Positions 9,503 to 17,710 of a stretch of DNA of 64,000 nucleotides are shown here, piece after piece. A program made the translations under genes and the position numbers. Within the stretch, counting starts at the first letter, position 1; each line of letters opens with the position of its first letter. The notes beneath the pieces were generated by a model. That model searched no databases. It saw only the letters and a list, made by a program, of their open reading frames with translations, and had not been told where the DNA came from. The stretch covers positions 380,120 to 444,119 of the forward strand of contig NZ_QUKD01000002.1 of NCBI RefSeq assembly GCF_003480915.1, in the 5' to 3' direction. The DNA is from Parabacteroides sp. TM07-1AC (GTDB lineage Bacteria > Bacteroidota > Bacteroidia > Bacteroidales > Tannerellaceae).

Positions 9503-10045
9503 ATGGAAAAAGAAAACAACCCCATATACGAACGTAATACGCTGGAGTTTGTAACTGTAGCATTGGAGTTTTGTACATTTGTTGAAACAGCCGGAGAAAA
9601 AGGCCTTTTCGACTTTGTGGACAAAGCTGTCAAACTATTGCCGTTACTTTATCTGAAAGCAACACTTTTGCCGGATGTCGAGCCGGACGAAGATGATGAA
9701 CCGGAACTGACCGTTACGGAAGACATGTACGAGTCTGTCCGTACCCGGATTGCTGGATTGCTGGGAGAAAAGGATTCTTATCTGGAAACCTTTCATCCGG
9801 ACATGCAGTACAGTGATACGCCTATCGCCGCTTTTATCTCCGAAAATATCGCCGATGTCTATCAGGATACCGGAAATTTCGTTTCACTTTTCCGTCAAGG
9901 AAACGAAGAAGTCATGCTTCAGTCTATTGCCTTATGCCGTACTAACTTCCAGGAGTTCTGGGGACAACAACTCCTTAACGCATTGAAGGCACTCCACGCT
10001 GCCCGTTACAGTGATGATGAAATTTTTGAAACGAACGAGGAATGA
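9503..10045 (+). CDS. DUF5063 domain protein
   Basis: 180 aa. It is acidic and helical, with a central DVEPDEDDEPELTVTEDMYE stretch. I recognise the overall pattern as DUF5063, a small cytoplasmic family conserved in Bacteroidales with no known function. I chose the ATG at 9503; reading frame continues 16 codons upstream only from a TTG and would run back into the promoter boxes at 9450-9466. The stop overlaps the next start (ATGA at 10042-10045), so it is translationally coupled to the 3'-5' exonuclease gene and, through it, to the rRNA methyltransferase gene. That context hints at RNA metabolism or nucleic-acid housekeeping, but nothing in the sequence itself shows an activity. Confidence 0.7.
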   Translation: MEKENNPIYERNTLEFVTVALEFCTFVETAGEKGLFDFVDKAVKLLPLLYLKATLLPDVEPDEDDEPELTVTEDMYESVRTRIAGLLGEKDSYLETFHPDMQYSDTPIAAFISENIADVYQDTGNFVSLFRQGNEEVMLQSIALCRTNFQEFWGQQLLNALKALHAARYSDDEIFETNEE

Positions 10046-10626
10046 TGACACAATATACACACACAATAACAAAAGAAGAAATATCTCTTCTTGAAATAGA
10101 AGAATTTTTAGGACGGATTATCGTGATCGACACAGAGAAAGACACGGATAAGGCTGTCAGCTATTTATCCGGATTCGAAGCGGTAGGTTTCGATACGGAA
10201 ACACGTCCCAGTTTTAAAAAAGGGACACGCTATAAAATTTCATTGATGCAGATCTCTACAGATGAGGCCTGCTTCCTTTTCCGGCTGAACCGGATCGGTA
10301 TTCCACAGTCGCTGGAAGATTTTCTTGTGAATGACAAAATACTGAAAATCGGTCTTTCCCTGCGCGATGACTTTGGAGCCATGCGCAAAAGAACGGATAT
10401 CAAACCGGCCAACTTCCTGGATTTACAAAATTATGTCGGACAGTTCGGTATTGAGGATGCCAGTCTCCAAAAGATATATGCCATCCTTTTTGATAAAAAA
10501 ATATCGAAAGGGCAACGCCTGAGCAACTGGGAAGCCGATGTTCTGACCGAACAACAAAAGAAATATGCAGCCCTCGACGCCTGGGCCTGCCTGAAAATAT
10601 ACAACCAATTGAATCAAGATAAATAA
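10042..10626 (+). CDS. 3'-5' exonuclease, DEDDy (RNase D/WRN type)
   Basis: 194 aa, a single exonuclease domain. The DEDDy motifs are all visible: ExoI as GFDTETRPSF (Asp and Glu metal ligands, near residue 50), ExoII in the region LSLRDDFGAM (near 110), and ExoIII as YAALDAWACLKIY (Tyr and Asp, near 175). It lacks the HRDC domains of full RNase D, so it is the short form common in Bacteroidetes, expected to be a cytoplasmic exonuclease on RNA or single-stranded DNA. It begins within the stop codon of the DUF5063 gene and ends immediately before the methyltransferase start, so all three are cotranscribed and probably coupled. The substrate is not predictable from sequence. Confidence 0.85.
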   Translation: MMTQYTHTITKEEISLLEIEEFLGRIIVIDTEKDTDKAVSYLSGFEAVGFDTETRPSFKKGTRYKISLMQISTDEACFLFRLNRIGIPQSLEDFLVNDKILKIGLSLRDDFGAMRKRTDIKPANFLDLQNYVGQFGIEDASLQKIYAILFDKKISKGQRLSNWEADVLTEQQKKYAALDAWACLKIYNQLNQDK

Positions 10627-11811
10627 ATGAGTTACTGTAAAGTTTTTCTCAAACCGAAAAAGGAAGAGTCGTTGCTTCGCTTTCATCCGTGGGTATTCTC
10701 CGGAGCTATCCAAAGCATTGAAGGTAACCCGGAAGAGGGTGACCTGGTAGAAGTGTATGGAACAAATCAGCGCTTCCTGGCTATCGGCCACTATCAGATC
10801 GGCAGTATTGCCGTGCGTGTTTTATCATTTAAGCAGATCTCGATCGACGCGAATTTCTGGGAAGAACGTATTCGTGTTGCCTACACGCTCCGTAAAGAAC
10901 TGGAACTGGCAGAAGTGGAAAACAATGATACCTATCGTCTGATTCATGGTGAAGGAGACAACCTTCCCGGTCTGGTGATCGACATATATGCTCATACAGC
11001 CGTTATGCAGGCTCATTCGGTTGGTATGCATTATGCACGTCATGATATTGCCGAAGCATTAAAAACTGTGCTGGGAGAAAATTTACAAAATATCTATTAC
11101 AAATCGGAAGCAACTCTTCCCTACAAAGCCAATCTCGGAAGTGAAGATGGCTATTTATATGGCGGAGAGGTAGAAGATATTGCCACAGAGAACGGTTTGA
11201 AATTCTGCGTAGACTGGCAGAAAGGACAAAAGACAGGTTTCTTTGTAGACCAGCGTGAAAATCGTTCGTTACTGGAAAAGTATGCAAAAGGTCATTCGGT
11301 ATTGAATATGTTTTGCTACACGGGTGGTTTTTCTTTCTATGCCATGCGTGGCGGTGCCGAAGTGGTTCACTCGGTTGATAGTTCAGCCAAAGCGATTTCG
11401 CTGACGAATAAAAATGTGGAACTGAATTTCCCGGGAGATCTGCGTCATAAAGCATTTGCTGAAGATGCCTTCAAATACCTGGAAAAGATGGGAAGCAATT
11501 ACGACCTCATCATTCTCGATCCTCCTGCATTTGCCAAACATAAGAATGTATTGCGCAACGCTTTGCAAGGATATCGCAAACTGAATGCGATCGCTTTTGA
11601 AAAGATCAAACCGGGAGGTATCCTGTTTACCTTCTCTTGTTCACAGGTAGTCAGCAAAGAGAATTTCCGCCTGGCAGTGTTCAGCGCTGCCGCACAATCA
11701 GGACGTAGCGTACGTATCCTGCATCAATTGACGCAGCCGGCCGATCATCCGGTCAATATCTACCATCCGGAAGGAGAATATCTGAAAGGATTGGTCTTAT
11801 ACGTAGAATAA
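10627..11811 (+). CDS. rlmI: Class I SAM-dependent rRNA methyltransferase, RlmI type
   Basis: 394 aa, the usual length for the RlmI/RlmK-like family. It opens with a PUA domain (about 1-75, FLKPKKEESLLRFHPWVFSG), followed by an RNA-binding linker and a Rossmann methyltransferase domain (about 190-394). Motifs seen are VLNMFCYTGGFS (SAM binding), DLIILDPPAFAK (motif IV, near 296) and FTFSCSQVVSKENF, which carries the cysteine used by m5C methyltransferases. RlmI methylates C1962 of 23S rRNA in E. coli; the same role is likely but assigned by family only. It is the last gene of the DUF5063-exonuclease-methyltransferase operon and is followed by an intrinsic terminator. Confidence 0.85.
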   Translation: MSYCKVFLKPKKEESLLRFHPWVFSGAIQSIEGNPEEGDLVEVYGTNQRFLAIGHYQIGSIAVRVLSFKQISIDANFWEERIRVAYTLRKELELAEVENNDTYRLIHGEGDNLPGLVIDIYAHTAVMQAHSVGMHYARHDIAEALKTVLGENLQNIYYKSEATLPYKANLGSEDGYLYGGEVEDIATENGLKFCVDWQKGQKTGFFVDQRENRSLLEKYAKGHSVLNMFCYTGGFSFYAMRGGAEVVHSVDSSAKAISLTNKNVELNFPGDLRHKAFAEDAFKYLEKMGSNYDLIILDPPAFAKHKNVLRNALQGYRKLNAIAFEKIKPGGILFTFSCSQVVSKENFRLAVFSAAAQSGRSVRILHQLTQPADHPVNIYHPEGEYLKGLVLYVE

Positions 11812-11844
11812 AAAAGAGACTGATTTTTTCTATTCAAAATATAT

Positions 11845-11887
11845 TACCCAGGTTTACGGTACTCAACGTATTCCTGGGTATTTTTTA
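11845..11887 (+). terminator. Intrinsic terminator after the rlmI-like gene
   Basis: An 8-bp perfect stem (TACCCAGG 11845-11852 with CCTGGGTA 11873-11880) with a 20-nt loop is followed at once by a T-rich run at 11881-11887. It closes the housekeeping operon. Confidence 0.75.
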
Positions 11888-11961
11888 TGATTATCTTATC
11901 TTCCTTGTCTTTCATGACATAATATTAATGCCCATTTTTATCTAAAGTGAAGAAATATGCC

Positions 11962-11969
11962 TATTTTTG
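11962..11969 (+). promoter_or_regulatory. Candidate -7 box for the structured RNA
   Basis: TATTTTTG matches TAnnTTTG and lies about 43 bp before the closing stem of the hairpin RNA candidate. No -33 TTTG is found at the expected spacing. A small hairpin-forming palindrome (GTTC-GATA-GAAC, 11974-11985) would sit at the very start of the transcript. Confidence 0.35.
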
Positions 11970-12004
11970 TAATGTTCGATAGAACAAATACATCTTAGAA
12001 AATT

Positions 12005-12152
12005 AGGAAGTGCCTTACTTTCGTTAAAATCGCCAGTTTTGACAGCACACAAGGCACAAGTCCCTGCTATATCTAGCGGGTTGCTTGTCTACGTGTGCTA
12101 TGGGTTTCTGGCGATACCTAACGAAGTGTAGACAGTGACCCGCTTCTTTTTG
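12005..12152 (+). ncRNA. 6S-RNA-like long-hairpin RNA candidate
   Basis: About 150 nt fold on paper into one interrupted hairpin. From outside in, the paired segments are: AGGAAGTG 12005-12012 with CGCTTCTT 12141-12148 (one or two G-U pairs); TCGTTA 12021-12026 with TAACGA 12119-12124; TCGCCAG 12030-12036 with CTGGCGA 12108-12114; AGCACAC 12044-12050 with GTGTGCT 12093-12099; CAAG 12057-12060 with CTTG 12084-12087; and an apical CCC/GCTA stem with TAGC/GGG (12062-12080). Internal loops on both sides, including a 7 x 8 nt loop, resemble 6S RNA, a mimic of open promoter DNA that binds RNA polymerase. A T-tract at 12146-12151 supports the plus strand. The Bacteroidales-1 RNA motif has been described as 6S-like; identity with it is my guess. 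There is no reading frame here. Confidence 0.6.
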
Positions 12153-12311
12153 TATTCAAAATATTAATAACGTCGTCATTGTAAAGTGATATACAGTGAC
12201 TTTATTATAATCTAAACATGAAAGAAAATATATCAAATATATGATTACATTTGTAGTATTTTGTAGTTAATAGTTAATCGGAATGTAATATCCAGGAAAA
12301 GGAGTAATAGC

Positions 12312-12319
12312 TATATTTG
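12312..12319 (+). promoter_or_regulatory. Candidate -7 box for the PUL 1 sigma gene
   Basis: TATATTTG matches TAnnTTTG, 40 bp before the ATG at 12360. Another match (TACATTTG) is at 12246-12253. No -33 partner is clear. The remaining DNA between the hairpin RNA and this box is AT-rich, with no other structure that I can support. Confidence 0.4.
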
Positions 12320-12359
12320 CGGCATTTTACAGCGAGTGTAATTGAAATAACCCAGGAGA

Positions 12360-12923
12360 ATGTATCAAAAAACGGATGAAATAATATGGAACCTTTGTCT
12401 TAAAGGAGATCGTAAAGCTTTTGAAGTTTTATACAGGAGATATTATCCCATATTATATAATTACGGGAAGATATATTCGAAAGATACCGATCTCGTAAAG
12501 AATTGCCTGCAAAATTTCTTCGTTAAACTAATGTGCAACTACTCAAGCTTATCAGAAACAGCTTCCGTACGTTGTTATTTGCTGAAAGCTTTCCGGTATG
12601 CCTTGTATAACGAATTGAAATCCGAACAAATCCGTAACGGCAAACTGGTCTGTTGTCCCGATGAGATCCTAACCGTCAGATCAGATCAATTTTTAGATGA
12701 AGAAGATCTGTCACCCCGGAATGAACTTATAAGTGCAGCCTTCAGAAAGCTGTCTTCCAAACAACAGGAGATCCTGTACCTCTATTATATCAGGGAGTTA
12801 ACTCATGATGAAATAGCCAACCTGCTGAATATCAATTATCAGTCCAGCAAAAATCTTCTTTTCAGATCGATTGCTAAATTAAGAGATTTACTTCTCTCCG
12901 ATCCTTCCTTGAATGATAAATAA
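12360..12923 (+). CDS. ECF sigma factor of PUL 1
   Basis: 187 aa, the usual ECF length. Region 2 spans about 10-85 (GDRKAFEVLYRRYYPILYNYG, then NCLQNFFVKLM), and region 4 spans about 120-180 with the helix-turn-helix LTHDEIANLLNINYQSSKNLLFRSIAKLR. It belongs to the Bacteroidetes ECF group paired with FecR-type anti-sigma factors. In such systems, substrate at the SusC STN domain signals through FecR to free the sigma factor, which then transcribes the susCD operon. The adjacent FecR (126 nt downstream) and STN-containing SusC fit this exactly. A strongly purine-rich site (AGGAGA) abuts the start codon, closer than usual. Confidence 0.9.
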   Translation: MYQKTDEIIWNLCLKGDRKAFEVLYRRYYPILYNYGKIYSKDTDLVKNCLQNFFVKLMCNYSSLSETASVRCYLLKAFRYALYNELKSEQIRNGKLVCCPDEILTVRSDQFLDEEDLSPRNELISAAFRKLSSKQQEILYLYYIRELTHDEIANLLNINYQSSKNLLFRSIAKLRDLLLSDPSLNDK

Positions 12924-13048
12924 CACACTCCATATTAACGGCTATTCAACAATAAACGTTAAACACAGCCACTTAAGTGTTAAATCGCAGTTTGATTGAG
13001 TACCATCGGAGCAGGCTAATTGTAATTAATATAAAAAGCACTGCTCGT

Positions 13049-14131
13049 ATGGCTAAAAACAAAATACCAAAGACAGAGTTCGACAACGAGATGAAGCAAT
13101 TCATTTCACTGGTCAAGAAACACGAACAGGTTCCCGATATGGAAATAGAGGAAGCGTGGGCAAACGTGAAAGAATTGTCATCTGCCGGGTCCATAGAAAA
13201 GGATAAAAAGAAAACCCTTCGATATGTTCTTGCCGGATTATCTGTTGCTGCATCGATAGCCATTCTTTTCTTTATTTCCATTCCATATAATAACCAACCA
13301 CAGGAAGAGCCCTCTTTTCTTACTGAGCTGGAAAAAGTTGCACCTATCGATAGTTTAAATCAGATATACCTGGTCCTTTCCAAGAATCAACAAGTTACGT
13401 TAGAGAACGAAGCCTATGTCAATTATGACAAGGAAGGTGGCGTAACCGTAAATAACCAATCCCCGGAAATTGCAGAAGATCAGGCAACCGGAGCAAATAA
13501 TCTGAACCACATAATTGTTCCCAAAGGAAAACGCACCCACATAACGCTATCGGACGGAACAAAAATGTATGTAAATGCAGCCAGTCATGTCATTTATCCA
13601 TCGGTTTTCAATGATGACAAACGGGAAATAGCAGTAGAGGGAGAAGTGTTTCTGGAAGTGGCACATAATCCGAAAGTACCTTTTATAGTGAAAACAAAAG
13701 GATTGGATGTAAAGGTGCTGGGTACTGTTTTTAATGTAACAGCCTATGAAGCAGATGATATTTCAGTCGTATTAGTAAACGGACGCGTAGAGGTAAACTC
13801 ATCTGCAAAAGAGAAAATGATTTTAAATCCTTCCCAGATGGCTAACTGGAAAGATGGTATAATGAAAAAAGAGAAAGTGAATGTAACAAAATATATCTGC
13901 TGGAAAGATAATGTCATGCTTTTAGAACTGGAAACCGTTTCAAAGGTTTTGGACAATCTATCCCGCTATTATGGAGTGCCTGTTTGGTATGATAAGAATA
14001 TAGCCGACCGGAAACTTTCCGGTAAACTCGACCTCTGTGAATCCATCGATGAAGTACTGGAAATCGTAAAAGTTTCAGCCTCATTGAACGTCGAAAAAAT
14101 AAATGGCGGAGGATATCATTTTCACGAATAG
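13049..14131 (+). CDS. FecR-type anti-sigma factor of PUL 1
   Basis: 360 aa. A cytoplasmic N-terminal region of about 80 residues is followed by one transmembrane helix (YVLAGLSVAASIAILFFISI, about 85-104) and a periplasmic FecR domain. The latter is seen as IIVPKGKRTHITLSDGTKMY and GEVFLEVAHNPKVPFIVKT, and is followed by a C-terminal DUF4974-like domain (VSKVLDNLSRYYGVPVWYD). It should hold the ECF sigma at the membrane and receive the signal from the STN domain of the SusC protein. I chose the ATG at 13049; an in-frame upstream start at 12977 would add 24 unconserved-looking residues. It is separated from susC by a hairpin. Confidence 0.88.
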   Translation: MAKNKIPKTEFDNEMKQFISLVKKHEQVPDMEIEEAWANVKELSSAGSIEKDKKKTLRYVLAGLSVAASIAILFFISIPYNNQPQEEPSFLTELEKVAPIDSLNQIYLVLSKNQQVTLENEAYVNYDKEGGVTVNNQSPEIAEDQATGANNLNHIIVPKGKRTHITLSDGTKMYVNAASHVIYPSVFNDDKREIAVEGEVFLEVAHNPKVPFIVKTKGLDVKVLGTVFNVTAYEADDISVVLVNGRVEVNSSAKEKMILNPSQMANWKDGIMKKEKVNVTKYICWKDNVMLLELETVSKVLDNLSRYYGVPVWYDKNIADRKLSGKLDLCESIDEVLEIVKVSASLNVEKINGGGYHFHE

Positions 14132-14203
14132 GGAGAAGAAAGAAAAAGAGTATTAACGAATAACAGATTTGCCTATGAAGAAGTAAAAAGTATAAATAAA
14201 AAA

Positions 14204-14236
14204 AGATCGGACACTGTTGGCGCAATTATCCGATCT
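14204..14236 (+). promoter_or_regulatory. Hairpin between fecR and susC, PUL 1
   Basis: AGATCGGA (14204-14211) pairs perfectly with TCCGATCT (14229-14236) across a 17-nt loop, followed by ATTTTG. It could be a weak terminator that separates low-level sigma/FecR transcription from strong susCD transcription, or the start of a processed leader. The stem is short and the T-run poor, so attenuation is more likely than full termination. Confidence 0.5.
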
Positions 14237-14284
14237 ATTTTGAGAAATAATCCTTAGTTGTTTAAAAGATTAATATACAAAGGT

Positions 14285-17200
14285 ATGGAAAATATCACAG
14301 CAATTAATCGAAAAAAGATTAATTACATAAAATTAGCATGTTTATTGATATCTTTAATATCATTTCCTGCGTTAATTACCCATGCATCAAATCCCTCAGA
14401 AATCTCCGGGGAAATATTGACTGTTCAGATGCAGAACAAAACATTGAAAGAAGTTTTTTCATATTTAGAGAAAAATAGTAACTACGTGTTTATATATGAA
14501 GAAGCCGTAGATCTTGGGAAAAGGGTCAATGTCAATATTTCGGACAAATCCATTGAAGATATTATAAAAGAAGTCTTCTCTTCAAATGGTTTTTCTTATG
14601 TTATCAAAGGCAGGCAAGTAATTGTAAAAAATGAAAAGTCGACAGGTCTGATGTCGTCACCTGTTACTGCGCAAGACGCCATTGTCGTGCGAGGCACTGT
14701 GACAGATCACACAGGCATGCCGCTTGTCGGAGTGAACGTGGTCGTAAAAGGAGCAACGATCGGAACCGTAACGGATATCGACGGTCACTTCGACCTGCCG
14801 AATGTTCCGAAAGGAGCTACTCTCCTGTTCTCATACATAGGTTACAAAAGTCAGGAAGTGAAAGCGCTTGAAAAACTGACAATTACTTTAAGTGAGGATA
14901 ACGAATTGCTGGATGAAGTAGTCGTTGTCGGCTACGGTACACAAAAGAAAGTCAATATGACCGGTGCCGTTTCTTCAGTCAAAGTGGATGCTTTCGACAG
15001 TCGTCCTATCACAAATGCGACTAACGCATTAGCTGGTTTGGCAGCAGGCCTGTCCGTTTCCAACACTGGAGGCAGTATACCTGGGTTGGAAAGTCCAACT
15101 ATTCGTATTCGTGGCCAAGGGACTTTAAATAACTCAGATCCTCTCGTTGTTATCGATGGTATGGCAGGAGCTAATATCAGTGATATTAACCCACAAGATA
15201 TTGAATCTATATCCATTCTGAAAGATGCTGCATCTTCTGCAATTTACGGATCTCGTGCTGCAAATGGAGTTATTCTGATTACCACAAAAAAAGGAACAGA
15301 AGGTTCTGCCAGAATCACTTACAGTGGTAATGTTTCCTTTGAAAAAGTGGCTAAACGATTAAATCTTGTTACCGATTATGCCGATTTCATGGAAATTCAA
15401 AATGCAGGTTTAATAGCTAATGGACAGGCACCTCGTTTCTCACAGGGTAAAATTGATGAATGGCGCAATGATGGAGGTAAAAATCCTACCATATACCCTA
15501 ACACTGATTGGCAAGATCACATCTACAGTAATCCTTCTATAGTTCAAAATCACAACATCACAGCAAATGGAGGAACTCAAACAGTTCGTTATAACCTTTC
15601 TTTCGGATATATCAACAATCCTGGTATGATTTATCACTCGAACTATAAACGTTACCAAATGCGTGCCAACGTAGATGTCAATATTAAACCATGGTTAACA
15701 GTGGGAGCTAACGCATACGGCTATGTAGACTATAATAATCCTTCCGCCGATACAGCAGGCAGTGGTGGTGATGTTATTTGGGGAGGTGGCGCTTTTGCTA
15801 CCGTACCAGGAATGACTCTTTACGATCCTGAAACAGGTTTGTATGGGGGTATTCAGAACCCAGAGGAAGAAAATGTCAGCAACAACAATCCTTATCGCCG
15901 TATGTGGTTCTACAAAGATGACTTTCCTACGATATCTCGTCGTACTGTAGCCAAAATGTATGGTCGCATTACACCCGTTAAAGGTTTAACTATTGACGCT
16001 TCATATACCTATAATGCTTGGGACCGTCGAATAGAACATCATTTGACAGATCGTGACCTATATCGTTTTACAGCAGACGGACCAGTTTTATTACGTGCCG
16101 GAGTTGTTCGTACCTACATTAGAAGATACAACTATCGTAATGATTTCCGGGCATCAGATATAACTGCTCGTTACGAATTTAAGGTAGATAAACTCGATGC
16201 ATCCGTTATGGCAGGAGCCAGTCAAGAATATAATAAATACGATAACGACTACTATTTGAAATATGACCTTGTCGACGAATCACTGACAGCTCTTGATGCT
16301 GCCTCTACCCTTGGACGTATCACAGGGAATTACAACGAATGGGCTATGAGATCTTATTTCGGTCGTATAAATCTTGTATGGGACGACAAATATATGCTGG
16401 AAGCCAATTTACGTGCCGACGGTTCTTCCCGATTCGCACCTAACAAACGTTGGGGATACTTCCCGTCCGTCTCTGCCGGTTGGCGTATCTCTCAAGAAAA
16501 ATTCATGGAAGATTATCAGGATTGGCTGAGTTCTTTAAAACTTCGTCTTTCCTATGGTTCGTTAGGAAACAATGCTGCATCTAACAATTATATGTATCAG
16601 TCCCTATATGCAGCAACGAATTATGTATTGGGAAATGCCGTTACAGGCGGTCTTTCACAAACTACATTATCTAACAACTTACTAACCTGGGAAAGTACCT
16701 ATGTAACAAATGTTGGTATCGACTATGGTTTCTTCAAAAACAGATTAAACGGCTCTTTTGAATGGTTTAATAGAGATACGAAAGGTATTCTGATTTCACT
16801 ACCAGTGCCTTTAGAACATGGAACGGCAGCCGTTCCTAACCAAAATGCCGGTGAGGTAAATAACCGTGGTATTGATTTTGAAATTAACTGGACTGATCAA
16901 ATAGATAAAGTAGCCTACTCAGTTGGTTTTAACATGGGATTTGTCAGCAATAAAGTTACAAAATTCCAAGGAGATGTTGCTTCTATCAGTGGTGTTAATA
17001 AAATTCAAGAGGGTAAACCTATAAATCAATACTATGTACTTAAAGTAGACCGTATTGTCCGTGACCAATCCGACTTGGACTACGTACAATCACTAGTTGA
17101 CAAAAATCCAAACTATTTTGCTACTTATCAACGTCCTGAGCTAGGCGACTTCTTATTTGCCGATGCTAATGGCGATGGGAACCTAAATGCAGACGATCGT

Positions 17201-17698
17201 GTTGAATTCGGTCACGGCGATAGCCCGAGACTAACCTACGGTGCAAATCTGAGTCTAAGCTGGAATAATTTCGATTTCAGTATGCTTCTTCAAGGGGTAG
17301 GAGATTATAAAGCTTATTACAACAATCAAGCTTTCCGTTTCACTACTGTTATGGGACAATCTCTCATTAAAGACATAACAGACAATGCTTGGACTACAGA
17401 AAATCCTTATAACTCCAAATATCCGATATTACGTAATAGTGCGAACAATAAAAATAATACAGCCAGTGATGCATTCATTCACAATGCAGCCTATCTTCGT
17501 TGTAAAAATATTCAGTTAGGCTATACTATACCTCAAAATATTTCTCAGAAGTTCTTTGTTAATAATTTGAAGATTTACACTAGTATAGACAATCTGTTCA
17601 CCATAACCAGTTTTCCTGGTCTGGATCCTGAAATTGCAGCGACAGTTGGTTATCCGGCAATTCGCCAATATTCTATCGGTCTTAATGTTTCATTCTAA
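14285..17698 (+). CDS. SusC-like TonB-dependent transporter with STN domain
   Basis: 1137 aa, with a long, hydrophobic signal region ending near THA. Domains in order are an STN signalling domain (about 45-105, LTVQMQNKTLKEVFSYLEK), a carboxypeptidase-D-like regulatory fold (about 133-205, GTVTDHTGMPLVGVNVVVKG), the TonB box/plug (LDEVVVVGYGTQKK at about 209; ILKDAASSAIYGSRAANGVI), and a 22-strand barrel ending in aromatic NVSF. It imports oligosaccharides across the outer membrane as a complex with the SusD lipoprotein. The STN domain couples it to the neighbouring FecR/ECF sigma pair. I start at the ATG at 14285; only a TTG nine codons earlier would extend it. The substrate, judged from the enzymes downstream, probably contains N-acetylhexosamine and beta-glucosidic or related linkages. 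Confidence 0.93.
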   Translation: MENITAINRKKINYIKLACLLISLISFPALITHASNPSEISGEILTVQMQNKTLKEVFSYLEKNSNYVFIYEEAVDLGKRVNVNISDKSIEDIIKEVFSSNGFSYVIKGRQVIVKNEKSTGLMSSPVTAQDAIVVRGTVTDHTGMPLVGVNVVVKGATIGTVTDIDGHFDLPNVPKGATLLFSYIGYKSQEVKALEKLTITLSEDNELLDEVVVVGYGTQKKVNMTGAVSSVKVDAFDSRPITNATNALAGLAAGLSVSNTGGSIPGLESPTIRIRGQGTLNNSDPLVVIDGMAGANISDINPQDIESISILKDAASSAIYGSRAANGVILITTKKGTEGSARITYSGNVSFEKVAKRLNLVTDYADFMEIQNAGLIANGQAPRFSQGKIDEWRNDGGKNPTIYPNTDWQDHIYSNPSIVQNHNITANGGTQTVRYNLSFGYINNPGMIYHSNYKRYQMRANVDVNIKPWLTVGANAYGYVDYNNPSADTAGSGGDVIWGGGAFATVPGMTLYDPETGLYGGIQNPEEENVSNNNPYRRMWFYKDDFPTISRRTVAKMYGRITPVKGLTIDASYTYNAWDRRIEHHLTDRDLYRFTADGPVLLRAGVVRTYIRRYNYRNDFRASDITARYEFKVDKLDASVMAGASQEYNKYDNDYYLKYDLVDESLTALDAASTLGRITGNYNEWAMRSYFGRINLVWDDKYMLEANLRADGSSRFAPNKRWGYFPSVSAGWRISQEKFMEDYQDWLSSLKLRLSYGSLGNNAASNNYMYQSLYAATNYVLGNAVTGGLSQTTLSNNLLTWESTYVTNVGIDYGFFKNRLNGSFEWFNRDTKGILISLPVPLEHGTAAVPNQNAGEVNNRGIDFEINWTDQIDKVAYSVGFNMGFVSNKVTKFQGDVASISGVNKIQEGKPINQYYVLKVDRIVRDQSDLDYVQSLVDKNPNYFATYQRPELGDFLFADANGDGNLNADDRVEFGHGDSPRLTYGANLSLSWNNFDFSMLLQGVGDYKAYYNNQAFRFTTVMGQSLIKDITDNAWTTENPYNSKYPILRNSANNKNNTASDAFIHNAAYLRCKNIQLGYTIPQNISQKFFVNNLKIYTSIDNLFTITSFPGLDPEIAATVGYPAIRQYSIGLNVSF

Positions 17699-17710
17699 AA
17701 TCAGAAAACG

